Below, in pieces: positions 1-6,377 of a stretch of DNA of 9,806 nt (the stretch's first letter is position 1; the number at the start of each line of letters is the position of its first letter). The translations under genes were made by a program, and so were the position numbers. Source of the stretch: an uncultured Rhizobiaceae group bacterium. Lineage in GTDB: Bacteria; Pseudomonadota; Alphaproteobacteria; Rhizobiales; Rhizobiaceae. Under the pieces are notes generated by a model, which made no database searches, was not told where the DNA came from, and worked only from the letters and a program-made list of their open reading frames with translations. Where the stretch lies: the NCBI GenBank assembly GCA_937951455.1, contig CALFBU010000231.1:1-9806 (forward strand). Reading direction: 5' to 3'.

Positions 1-857
1 GCGACTGCATTGGTAAACCCTGCCGCATGCAGCGCGATGACATCCATATATCCTTCCGCAGCGATGACCTGCTTTTGATCATAGGCTGGTTTGCGTGCCT
101 TGGCGAAATTATAAAGCACATTGGATTTGTGGAAGAGTTCAGTTTCAGGAGAATTCATATATTTGGCAAGTGCATCATCTGCTAACGCACGTCCACCAAA
201 TGCAATCACGCGGCCACGAGAGTCAGGGATCGGAAACATGATACGACCGCGAAATTTATCGTAAGAAACAGCAATGCCTTCGCCATGGTTTACAAGACCA
301 CAGGCTTCAATCTGTCCTGCCTCAATGCCTTGCTCTGCCAAATATTGTTTCAACGCATTCCGACTGTCTGGGGCAAAACCTATCCCAAACTCCTGCTGGA
401 CTTGCGGTGGCAAGCCACGATCCCGCAAATAGGCTCTCGCATTAGCGCCCATGGGCTCATGAAGTTTGGCTTGAAAAAACTGCGCCGCCAATTCCATGAC
501 ATCAAAAAGCGATTTGCGCTTTTCTTCGCGTTCCTGTTCGCGCTTGTCCATGATAGGCACCTGAAGGCCAGCCTGATTGGCGAGTAATTCCACAGCTTCA
601 TGAAAATGCAGGCCGTCTAGTTCTGTTAAAAACCTGAAGTGATCACCCGACGCACCACAACCAAAGCAATAATAACGGCCTTTTCTGTCTTCGCAGTGAA
701 AACTTGGAGACTTTTCACCGTGAAAAGGACAACACGCCCAATAATCACCCTTGGCTGCGTTAGTTTTCTTTTTGTCAAACTGCACACGCTGACCCACGAC
801 TTCGGAAATCCGAAGTCGATCACGAATGTCATCAAGAAAATTATCAGGAAAACGCAT
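1..857 (-). CDS. dnaG: DNA primase DnaG, N-terminal part (runs off the window)
   Basis: DnaG synthesises the RNA primers for lagging-strand replication, working with the replicative helicase. Reading leftwards from the ATG at 857, 285 codons stay open to the window edge. The protein opens with MRFPDNFLDDIRDRL and carries a CHC2 zinc finger with the exact spacing C43-x2-H46-x17-C64-x2-C67, in the context CCPFHGEKSPSF and YYCFGCGASGD. The catalytic-core N-terminal subdomain follows, including a GRIMFPIPDSRGRVIAFGGR segment. The Toprim motif EGYMDVIAL begins at Glu268, matching the usual position of the metal-binding glutamate in bacterial primases. The rest of Toprim and the helicase-binding domain lie outside the window. 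There is no clear Shine-Dalgarno before the ATG. A promoter-like pair sits only a few bases upstream, so the leader may be very short. The family assignment is secure. Confidence 0.97.
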   Translation of the reverse strand, partial: MRFPDNFLDDIRDRLRISEVVGQRVQFDKKKTNAAKGDYWACCPFHGEKSPSFHCEDRKGRYYCFGCGASGDHFRFLTELDGLHFHEAVELLANQAGLQVPIMDKREQEREEKRKSLFDVMELAAQFFQAKLHEPMGANARAYLRDRGLPPQVQQEFGIGFAPDSRNALKQYLAEQGIEAGQIEACGLVNHGEGIAVSYDKFRGRIMFPIPDSRGRVIAFGGRALADDALAKYMNSPETELFHKSNVLYNFAKARKPAYDQKQVIAAEGYMDVIALHAAGFTNAV

Positions 858-870
858 ACGTTTGTTTTAC

Positions 871-899
871 ATATTATGTTTACAATTTGAAATTGTTAA
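871..899 (-). promoter_or_regulatory. Candidate dnaG promoter
   Basis: On the minus strand TTAACA (899–894) and TAATAT (876–871) are separated by exactly 17 bp, resembling sigma-70 -35 and -10 boxes (5/6 and 4/6 matches to consensus). Transcription would start near 864, leaving a leader of roughly seven bases before the dnaG ATG. This fits the absence of a Shine-Dalgarno. It is inferred from sequence only, in an AT-rich stretch where chance matches are common. Confidence 0.4.
882..896. repeat. 15-bp inverted repeat between dnaG and the lipoprotein gene
   Basis: ACAATTT (882–888) and AAATTGT (890–896) are perfect inverted repeats around a single central G. They lie in the 74-bp divergent gap. 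The element fills most of the spacer of the candidate dnaG promoter and overlaps its -35 box, which is where an operator would sit. No regulator is identified. Chance occurrence in AT-rich DNA is possible. Confidence 0.45.
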
Positions 900-931
900 A
901 TTCTCTAAATCAGTAATTGTGTGTAAAAAAT

Positions 932-1426
932 ATGTTTAAAAAACCTAGCATCGTTCTTTCTTGTTTGTTTGCTCTTGCCTTGAGCGCTTGCTCAGAAGAG
1001 GAAAAAACATCGATTACTGAGAACCTGAGGAAGGTTGGATCGCCGATCTTAGGTGAATGGCAAATTGCGGATTTTGCAAAATGCTACCCGGAAACGCAGG
1101 CGCGCAACATCAAAATCACAGCTGAAAACATAGAGCTTATAAATACGACAAATAACACGAGCATCATTATGCTGGAAAACATGAAACAATATGACAGTGA
1201 GAGGTTCATTGTCCTTTCAGGTATGTTGAGCTTGTACGACATCAAAGCTGAAAAAACACTCGCCTATGAAGATCAAGGCGACAAGCTTGTATTCCAAGGC
1301 TTTCTGGCCAACAACAAGCTTATTAAAAGACAAGATCTTCTTGAAAAATATAATGGCGATGGGAATGCCCAACGCAACGTACAAACGCTGGATTTCAATT
1401 ATTGCAGACAATCAATTACTAATTAG
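932..1426 (+). CDS. Small outer-membrane-type lipoprotein, unrecognised
   Basis: A 164-residue protein of unknown function. The N-terminus is a typical lipoprotein signal: MFKKP, a hydrophobic run, then the lipobox LSAC with Cys20 as the lipidated residue. It is followed by Ser-Glu-Glu, and the lack of Asp at +2 suggests sorting to the outer membrane. The mature part starts with a polar linker and then reads like a small beta-rich domain (GEWQIADFAKCYPE, then IKITAENIELI). Cys51 and Cys158 bracket this domain and could form a disulfide. The ATG at 932 is chosen because it places the positively charged signal start correctly; a TTG at 917 would add five residues and is less likely. There is no strong Shine-Dalgarno. 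The gene diverges from dnaG, and its stop overlaps the end of the convergent secreted-protein gene. No family is recognised. Confidence 0.72.
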   Translation: MFKKPSIVLSCLFALALSACSEEEKTSITENLRKVGSPILGEWQIADFAKCYPETQARNIKITAENIELINTTNNTSIIMLENMKQYDSERFIVLSGMLSLYDIKAEKTLAYEDQGDKLVFQGFLANNKLIKRQDLLEKYNGDGNAQRNVQTLDFNYCRQSITN

Positions 1427-1742
1427 GCTGCGCTCTTGTTCGACTATCCTGACCGTTGTTTATAAACAAACTAAACGGACTTCTGAAGCAATCGCCAGGT
1501 TTTTGTGTTTCATTTATGCCTATGGTTGAATTTGATGTCTCTTCACAACTCTTGGCTTTATTTTCAGTCGAAGTTTCATAAGGTTTAGCATTTACACCAG
1601 GCAATCCATTATCATTTTTTGCAATATTAGATTGTTCTTGCACTTGTTCACCAGAATTAATTTCCGCACCCCAATTGATGGTTTGCGCATGAGTATTTGA
1701 AACCGAAAACAAAGTTAATGTAATGTATAATATAATCTTCAT
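1419..1742 (-). CDS. Small secreted protein, unrecognised
   Basis: A 107-residue protein starting at the ATG at 1742. The first 20 residues form a signal peptide (MKIILYITLTLFSVSNTHAQ) with likely cleavage after THA. The mature part is about 88 residues, polar and rich in Asn, Ser, Glu and Gln, with two cysteines (in KAKSCEET and GDCFRSP) that could pair. Its composition suggests a mostly disordered, periplasmic or released polypeptide. An in-frame start 13 codons upstream (1781) would bury the signal peptide behind a hydrophobic leader and is rejected. The gene lies 53 bp downstream of the EamA transporter gene on the same strand and could be read through from it. Its last 8 bp overlap the end of the convergent lipoprotein gene. 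No homologue is recognised, so the call rests on the signal peptide and open frame only. Confidence 0.55.
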   Translation of the reverse strand: MKIILYITLTLFSVSNTHAQTINWGAEINSGEQVQEQSNIAKNDNGLPGVNAKPYETSTENKAKSCEETSNSTIGINETQKPGDCFRSPFSLFINNGQDSRTRAQPN

Positions 1743-1795
1743 AATGCTAGTATGACTTAAATAAATCGGAAGTCCAAACAAATTTGCACAATTAC

Positions 1796-2662
1796 TTAAC
1801 TAAATCTCTTGCCCGCCCCCAATGTCTGCAGGACCACCGCGCCCAAAACAATAGCACCGCCAATGAGTGTACTAACCGTCGTGCCCTCATTAAGAAAAAT
1901 CCAAACCCATATCGGGCCTGTGACACTTTCAATCAGCACCAGAATGCTCACCTCCGATGCGGGCAAATAACTGGCAGCCCAGGTCACCAACGCAATCCCA
2001 AGGCCAATCGTGAACGCGCCCATAAAAAGGCTTAACCCCAAATCCCAACCACTGATGGCAAGTCCGGAACCAATAGCGATAGCCACAATCGCATTCAGCC
2101 CGCAGGCAAAAACACCTCCCAAAAACGTACCACCAAGCGCGTCTTCTTTCTTGGTGTAACGGATGATCACCAGCATGGAGGCAAAGCAAAATGCCGATAC
2201 AAGTGCATAAATGTTTCCAAGAATGCCACCTGTATCCAGCCCATCCTTGACCATCACACCAACACCGACCACCGCAAGAAACAAGGCAATATAAGTAATT
2301 TGACTTGGCTTCTCACCGATAAAAACCCAGGCCATAATGGCTGCAAAAATCGGCGCTGAAGAAAGAATGAACAGCGCGCTCGCAATATTGGTATTGAGCA
2401 AAGCGTAGACATAAAAACTGAACGCCAAGCCAAGCAAGAACCCAACCGCCACATCCCACTTATCAAACGATTTGAGAAACCTTACGACGCCAATCCTGCG
2501 CCTTAGACAGGCAACCAACATTACCATGGCTGAAAGCGCAAAGGAGCGATAAACCAGTACTTGAAAACCATCAGCCGATTCCATCAGACGCAAAATTAAA
2601 CCGACCATGCCCATCAGGACACCGCCGGTTAAAACAAGCGAGATTGCGGCAGAGCGAGTCAT
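1796..2662 (-). CDS. EamA/DMT-superfamily transporter
   Basis: A 288-residue inner-membrane protein of the drug/metabolite transporter superfamily, predicted to move small metabolites or amino-acid-like compounds; the substrate is unknown. It is hydrophobic throughout, consistent with ten membrane helices in two EamA repeats. The first repeat runs roughly over residues 7–140 (from AISLVLTGGVLMGMVGLILR, including YRSFALSAMVML and the loop WVFIGEKPSQ before another helix). The second runs roughly over 150–283 (NIYALVSAFCFASMLVIIRY through FLNEGTTVSTLIGGAIVLGAVVLQ). The FIGEKP and FLNEG turns at the ends of the fourth and ninth helices are characteristic of the family. Length is normal. It begins 19 bp after the yqeY stop on the same strand, so cotranscription is likely. 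The Shine-Dalgarno is weak, suggesting translation depends partly on yqeY. Confidence 0.88.
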   Translation of the reverse strand: MTRSAAISLVLTGGVLMGMVGLILRLMESADGFQVLVYRSFALSAMVMLVACLRRRIGVVRFLKSFDKWDVAVGFLLGLAFSFYVYALLNTNIASALFILSSAPIFAAIMAWVFIGEKPSQITYIALFLAVVGVGVMVKDGLDTGGILGNIYALVSAFCFASMLVIIRYTKKEDALGGTFLGGVFACGLNAIVAIAIGSGLAISGWDLGLSLFMGAFTIGLGIALVTWAASYLPASEVSILVLIESVTGPIWVWIFLNEGTTVSTLIGGAIVLGAVVLQTLGAGKRFS

Positions 2663-2681
2663 TTAAAACCCGATATGGCGC

Positions 2682-3134
2682 TTAAGCACCCAGTTTACTT
2701 TTAACCAAACCACCGACAACCCCCATGTCCAATTGCCCGCGATAACGTTCCTTAAGGATGCCCATGACCTTGCCCATATCACGAAGACTTTCTGCACCTG
2801 TTTCTACAATGGCTTCGCTCACAGCAACTTCGGTCTCTTCCTCGGTAAGCTGAACCGGCAAAAACTCACGGATAATTTCCATTTCCTCAAGTTCTTGCGC
2901 CTCTAGCTCGGGGCGATTGCCTTCGCGATACATTTTGGAACTTTCTTCGCGCTGTTTTACCATTTTGGTAAGAATATCCAGCACCTCTTCTTCATCAGCC
3001 TTGTCCTTGCCCTTGCCACGAAGAGCAATGTCACGGTCTTGGATTGCCGCATTAACAAGGCGTAGCGTAGACAAGCGCCGCGTGTCCTTGTCTTTCATAG
3101 CCTGTTTGATATTTTCAGTAATCTTGGTGCGCAT
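2682..3134 (-). CDS. yqeY: GatB/YqeY-domain protein
   Basis: A 150-residue cytosolic protein of the GatB/YqeY family, which resembles the tRNA-binding tail domain of the GatB subunit of the amidotransferase that makes Gln-tRNA and Asn-tRNA. The stand-alone version has no firmly established role. The whole protein matches the family layout: a helical N-terminal half (MRTKITENIKQAMKDKDTRR, LSTLRLVNAAIQDRDI), the conserved MVKQREESSKMYREGNRPEL segment, and the C-terminal EIIREFLPVQLTEEE with RDMGKVMGILKERYRGQLDMG. Length is typical. A good Shine-Dalgarno, GAGG at 3144–3141, sits six bases before the ATG. The gene is divergent from carA and upstream of dnaG on the same strand, an arrangement known in alphaproteobacteria. 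Here the transporter and two orphan genes intervene before dnaG. Confidence 0.93.
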   Translation of the reverse strand: MRTKITENIKQAMKDKDTRRLSTLRLVNAAIQDRDIALRGKGKDKADEEEVLDILTKMVKQREESSKMYREGNRPELEAQELEEMEIIREFLPVQLTEEETEVAVSEAIVETGAESLRDMGKVMGILKERYRGQLDMGVVGGLVKSKLGA

Positions 3135-3248
3135 AATCAGCCTCGTTTTTTACAGTTCACGAACTTAACCTCATTTGCACCAGCAATCAATGGTGGAAAA
3201 ATAGTTTAACATATTGTTTTTAATGTATATTTTATATTTCCACTTCTG

Positions 3249-3277
3249 TTGACCCATGTAACACTATCAACTATTTT
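3249..3277 (+). promoter_or_regulatory. Candidate carA promoter
   Basis: TTGACC (3249–3254) and TATTTT (3272–3277) are separated by exactly 17 bp, close to sigma-70 -35 and -10 consensus. Transcription would start near 3284, giving a leader of about 78 bases. A Shine-Dalgarno AGGAA (3351–3355) lies six bases before the carA ATG at 3362. No attenuator hairpin or operator is obvious in the leader. Confidence 0.6.
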
Positions 3278-3361
3278 ACAAATTCAGCCACACAATTAAT
3301 TTTCAGCGATTCCAAATCTCACGATGAAGAATTAGCCACACGTACGCGCCAGGAAACTGAT

Positions 3362-4564
3362 ATGACAATGAACACTCCCGCTTGGTCCAAACAAACCTCA
3401 ACTGCTGTTATCGTATTGGCAGATGGTACGATTATCGAAGGTAAAGGCTGTGGGGCAACCGGTGTTGTACAGGCAGAAATTTGTTTTAATACAGCGATTA
3501 CCGGATATCAGGAAATCCTGACAGACCCTTCTTACGCTGGCCAGGTTGTAACCTTCACCTTCCCTCACATTGGCAATGTTGGCGCCAATGATGAAGATCA
3601 GGAAATGCTGGAAGCGGGCAAATCCGATGGCGCAGTAGGCGCGGTTTTTAAGGCCGACATCACCAACCCATCCAATTATCGCTCGGCTCAACATTTGGAT
3701 GACTGGTTAAAAGCACGTGGCATCATAGCCATGTCGGGCATAGACACGCGAGCACTGACAAACCTTATCCGTGAAAAAGGCCTCGCTAATTGCGTTGTTG
3801 CGCATAACGACAAAGGTGAATTTGATTTTAATGAGTTGAAGAAAAAAGCAAAAGAATGGTCAGGCCTTGAAGGTCTAGATCTGGCTAAGACTGTTGGACA
3901 CGGACAAGACAAGCCCTGGTCAGAAAAGCCGTGGGTTTGGAATGAAGGTTATTCAAATACGAGCGAAGCAAAATACCATATCGTAGCGATGGATTTCGGC
4001 GTGAAGCGCAACATCTTGCGCCTTCTGGCTGATCTTGGTTGTAAAGTCACAATCTTGCCAGCGACAGCGACTGCAGAAGAGGTTTTGTCACACAAGCCAG
4101 ACGGCGTATTCATCTCCAATGGCCCGGGCGATCCTGCTGCTACGGGCGAATATTCAGTCAAGGCAATTCAAGACATTCTCAAAACAAACATCCCGGTTTT
4201 CGGTATTTGTCTTGGTCACCAAATGCTGGCTTTGGCATTGGGTGCCAAAACAAAGAAAATGCATCAGGGTCACCACGGCGCAAACCATCCTGTGAAAGAC
4301 CACACCACCAACAAGGTTGAGATCGTTTCCATGAACCACGGTTTCGCCGTTGATGCGGATACTTTCCCTGAAGGCGTAAAAGAAACACACGTCTCTTTGT
4401 TTGACGGATCAAATTGCGGTTTGGCTGTAGAGGGAAAGCCGGTTTTCTCGGTACAACATCACCCGGAAGCATCGCCTGGCCCACAAGATAGCCGTTATCT
4501 CTTCAAACGCTTCCTTAATCTCATCAAGGAAAGCAAGGGCGAGGAATTGGTATCTGAAAGCTAG
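3362..4564 (+). CDS. carA: Carbamoyl-phosphate synthase small (glutaminase) subunit
   Basis: CarA hydrolyses glutamine and channels ammonia to the CarB subunit, which makes carbamoyl phosphate for arginine and pyrimidine synthesis. The 400-residue protein has the normal two-domain layout. The N-terminal CPSase small-chain domain covers roughly residues 15–150, with CFNTAITGYQEILTDPSYAGQ and the segment SGIDTRALTNLIREKG. The class I glutamine amidotransferase domain follows from about 205, with DFGVKRNILR, ISNGPGDP and the nucleophile motif FGICLGHQ (Cys283). It continues with HQGHHGANHPV, and the catalytic His367 and Glu369 lie in VQHHPEASPGP. All three catalytic residues are present. The ATG at 3362 is supported by AGGAA upstream; a second ATG two codons in is possible. 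No carB follows. Instead a convergent tetR gene begins in the shared CTAG that forms both stop codons. Confidence 0.97.
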   Translation: MTMNTPAWSKQTSTAVIVLADGTIIEGKGCGATGVVQAEICFNTAITGYQEILTDPSYAGQVVTFTFPHIGNVGANDEDQEMLEAGKSDGAVGAVFKADITNPSNYRSAQHLDDWLKARGIIAMSGIDTRALTNLIREKGLANCVVAHNDKGEFDFNELKKKAKEWSGLEGLDLAKTVGHGQDKPWSEKPWVWNEGYSNTSEAKYHIVAMDFGVKRNILRLLADLGCKVTILPATATAEEVLSHKPDGVFISNGPGDPAATGEYSVKAIQDILKTNIPVFGICLGHQMLALALGAKTKKMHQGHHGANHPVKDHTTNKVEIVSMNHGFAVDADTFPEGVKETHVSLFDGSNCGLAVEGKPVFSVQHHPEASPGPQDSRYLFKRFLNLIKESKGEELVSES

Positions 4565-5139
4565 TTTTTAATATCAAACATTTTTGGAAACAATTGTTTG
4601 GTCATCAAAATTGGTTCAACACTCTTATTTGCGCGTGCTATAAGCCAAGCTCCCTCTATTGCAGCAAGTTGCATTCGAAACGCTGTTTCCAGACTCGTCG
4701 TACGAGTAGCCTCAAAACATTTTGTATGAAAAAGCATTCTCTGAACCCAGCTTTCCAGAACATTTTCTATTTGGGAGCGAATAGCTTCATTTGCTGGCGT
4801 CATCTCAATGATGAAACTCGTTACAGGGCAACCAAGTTGAAAATCTGAGCGCTTAAAGGTTTCTACAATGGCATCAACAAAAGCCTCGACTGCTTGATAT
4901 GGATTAACCGCATCAACAAAAGACTTATCTATCAAGTGGAGTATATATGCACCTGAACTCTCAATAACTGCCCCTGCAAGCTGTTCTTTTCCTTCTGGAA
5001 AATGATGATAAAAGCTTCCCTTTGGAGCACCACTTTCTGCTAATATTTCTGCTAAACCGACTGCATGATATCCCTTTGCACGAAACAGTATCGCTGCAGT
5101 CTCAATCATTCTCATTTTTGCATCAGATTTCCTAGGCAT
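4561..5139 (-). CDS. TetR/AcrR-family transcriptional repressor (LmrA/YxaF-like)
   Basis: A 192-residue one-component regulator. The N-terminal TetR helix-turn-helix spans about residues 8–55, with AAILFRAKGYHAVGLAEILAES and then GAPKGSFYHHFPEGKEQL. The recognition part KGSFYHHFPEGKEQL is typical of the LmrA/YxaF branch. So is the ligand domain with GCPVTSFIIEM (about residues 102–112) and the later AAIEGAWLIARANKS segment, which line the ligand pocket in this group. Family members usually repress a divergent or adjacent gene and release DNA on binding a small hydrophobic compound. Here the divergent gene 83 bp away is an alpha/beta hydrolase, the obvious target. No clear Shine-Dalgarno precedes the ATG at 5139. 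Base composition drops sharply on entering the gene: 4561–4620 has 16 G/C in 60, against 32 in 60 for 4441–4500 inside carA. This is consistent with acquisition. Confidence 0.92.
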   Translation of the reverse strand: MPRKSDAKMRMIETAAILFRAKGYHAVGLAEILAESGAPKGSFYHHFPEGKEQLAGAVIESSGAYILHLIDKSFVDAVNPYQAVEAFVDAIVETFKRSDFQLGCPVTSFIIEMTPANEAIRSQIENVLESWVQRMLFHTKCFEATRTTSLETAFRMQLAAIEGAWLIARANKSVEPILMTKQLFPKMFDIKN

Positions 5140-5147
5140 TTTACAAA

Positions 5148-5162
5148 CATAATCATATTATG
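5148..5162. promoter_or_regulatory. Inverted repeat next to the tetR start
   Basis: CATAAT (5148–5153) and ATTATG (5157–5162) are perfect inverted repeats around a 3-bp centre, beginning nine bases upstream of the tetR start codon. Binding here would block tetR expression, so it is a candidate autoregulatory operator. The arms are AT-rich, so chance is not excluded. Confidence 0.35.
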
Positions 5163-5190
5163 TTGACCAGTCTATTATTTTATATACTAT
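5163..5190 (+). promoter_or_regulatory. Candidate hydrolase promoter with a GAC-CA-GTC element
   Basis: TTGACC (5163–5168) and TACTAT (5185–5190) are spaced by 16 bp and could serve as -35 and -10 boxes for the hydrolase gene. The -35 box overlaps GACCAGTC (5165–5172), an inverted repeat with a 2-bp centre. From memory, GACCAGTC-type cores are found in operators of LmrA/YxaF-like TetR proteins, which fits the regulator next door. Box strength is moderate. Confidence 0.4.
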
Positions 5191-5208
5191 GGCAATCACC
5201 ATAATATA
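5183..5208. promoter_or_regulatory. 26-bp imperfect palindrome, candidate TetR operator
   Basis: TATACTATGG (5183–5192) and CCATAATATA (5199–5208) are inverted repeats matching at 9 of 10 positions around the 6-bp centre CAATCA; the only mismatch is 5187/5204. It overlaps the candidate -10 box and likely start site of the hydrolase promoter. Size and position suit a TetR dimer site. The assignment to this TetR is inference. Confidence 0.5.
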
Positions 5209-5222
5209 AGTGGATTAGTAAA

Positions 5223-6056
5223 ATGGAAGCAATTTCTTTTCAAACTTCTGATGGTTGGCATCTAAATGGACAGCTATTAAAACATGAAAATCCAGGGCGG
5301 ATTACCCTCATACACGCCGCAACAGGGGTTCCATCTGGTTATTATAAATCATTTGCAAAATGGCTTTCCAGGCAAAACCGCACCCACGTTTTAATTTACG
5401 ACTATCGTGACAGCACTCTTGAAAATTTTGCAAAACTTAAAAAATCGCAAGTAAAAATGAGCGATTGGGGAATTCAGGATCAATCTGCCGCATTAGATTA
5501 TGCTTTAAAAGAATTCCCTGGATTGGAACCTCATACGATAGGTCATAGCCTTGGCGGAATGTGTCTCTCACATCATAAAAATGCCCAACATGTTGTAAGC
5601 CATATTGCCGTCAATGCAGGCCCCGCCTACTGGAAAAATCATCCATGGCATTACACATTACAAGTAATTCTCTTCTGGTTTTTACTAGGGCCTGTCGCCA
5701 CTAAAATTTTTGGATTCATGCCAGGAAAGCTAATAGGGCTAAATGCTAATTTACCCAAAGAAGTTTATTGGCAGTGGAGAAGATGGTGTGTGAATACAAA
5801 GTTCTTTGAAATTGACTGGGGGCAGGTAATTGAGAAACCTGATCTTTCAACAGTATGTTGCGATGTTCGACTTATAGCAACAAAAGATGATGTAATGATT
5901 CCACCTGATTGCGTAAAAGCACTTTCAAAATATTTTCCATGTGCAGAAATCACCTACCATGAAATAGACCCAAAGATTTCTAACCTCAAACAAATTGGAC
6001 ACATAGGCATTTTCTCCCGCAAAAACGCAGCAGTGTGGCCGCAAATAATTGGTTAA
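5223..6056 (+). CDS. Alpha/beta hydrolase (COG4757-like)
   Basis: A 277-residue cytosolic hydrolase of the alpha/beta fold, without signal peptide; probably an esterase- or lipase-type enzyme of unknown substrate. The fold markers occur in order: the oxyanion-region strand ITLIHAATGVPSGYY (about residues 27–41), the strand VLIYDYRDS, the nucleophile elbow GHSLGG with Ser109, a likely acid Asp223 in ATKDDVMIPP, and the catalytic His260 in QIGHIGIF. The complete triad suggests an active enzyme. The ATATG-V-P opening and the YDYRDS strand resemble the predicted-hydrolase group COG4757. A hydrophobic stretch, LQVILFWFLLGPVATKIFGF, lies in the cap region and may contact lipid or a hydrophobic substrate. 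A weak GTGGA Shine-Dalgarno lies at 5210–5214. It is divergent from the TetR gene and is that regulator's probable target. DNA is AT-rich like tetR (5881–5940 has 19 G/C in 60). Confidence 0.88.
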   Translation: MEAISFQTSDGWHLNGQLLKHENPGRITLIHAATGVPSGYYKSFAKWLSRQNRTHVLIYDYRDSTLENFAKLKKSQVKMSDWGIQDQSAALDYALKEFPGLEPHTIGHSLGGMCLSHHKNAQHVVSHIAVNAGPAYWKNHPWHYTLQVILFWFLLGPVATKIFGFMPGKLIGLNANLPKEVYWQWRRWCVNTKFFEIDWGQVIEKPDLSTVCCDVRLIATKDDVMIPPDCVKALSKYFPCAEITYHEIDPKISNLKQIGHIGIFSRKNAAVWPQIIG

Positions 6057-6373
6057 CAGAATACAAATAATTTCTCTCACATTTTATTGTACTAACGTCA
6101 TTGGCATGTGAATCTTGATACCTATATGTATGCTGTGACCGCAATGGGTATAAAGTTTACAGGAACAAAAGCCAAATCAATGTCTTACTCAAATTCTAAT
6201 TGCACTGACAAAAATAAATGTATCCCTTTGCGCAAGGGTTTGTCAGCTATAGCAATGCGTAGAACAGGCCTCGTTGTTTCCAAGGCACCTGAAATATCAG
6301 CTCAAGCCCAAAATACTGCTGCGCCAAAAGAAATTAGCGCAGCCAAATGTGCTTCGATTAGTCTATTATCACT
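6057..6373. other. 317-bp gap after the hydrolase, mostly unassigned
   Basis: This stretch holds no recognised gene, RNA or clear terminator. It contains one doubtful plus-strand ORF (separate entry). A minus-strand frame is open in pieces but interrupted by stops at 6304–6302, 6187–6185 and 6124–6122; conceptual translation of the pieces gives no family I recognise. It could be a decayed gene fragment at the edge of the AT-rich cassette. Confidence 0.4.
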
Positions 6374-6377
6374 CTAG
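6108..6377 (+). CDS. Doubtful 89-residue ORF
   Basis: An open frame from a GTG at 6108 (an internal ATG at 6126 is the alternative) to a TAG that shares CTAG with the stop of the convergent metallopeptidase gene. The predicted product is basic, rich in Ser, Ala, Lys and Thr, has three cysteines, and lacks a signal peptide or recognisable domain. No Shine-Dalgarno or promoter is apparent. The low-complexity Ser/Ala character resembles a spurious frame, for example antisense to a decayed gene. In favour of it: same strand as the hydrolase, 51 bp downstream, and its stop abuts the next gene exactly. More likely not a real gene. Confidence 0.2.
   Translation: MNLDTYMYAVTAMGIKFTGTKAKSMSYSNSNCTDKNKCIPLRKGLSAIAMRRTGLVVSKAPEISAQAQNTAAPKEISAAKCASISLLSL

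Noticed and set aside
285..587. Plus-strand open frame inside dnaG
   Set aside because: It lies wholly within the primase gene on the other strand, and its product has no recognisable features.
917..931. TTG start that would lengthen the lipoprotein by five residues
   Set aside because: The ATG at 932 gives a standard short basic signal start (MFKK), and the TTG has no better Shine-Dalgarno.
1743..1781. Upstream start for the small secreted protein
   Set aside because: It adds 13 residues in front of a complete signal peptide, which would then be poorly placed; the ATG at 1742 fits better.
3324..3335. Tiny ORF (ATG AAG AAT TAG) in the carA leader
   Set aside because: It has three codons, no Shine-Dalgarno and no accompanying attenuator hairpin.
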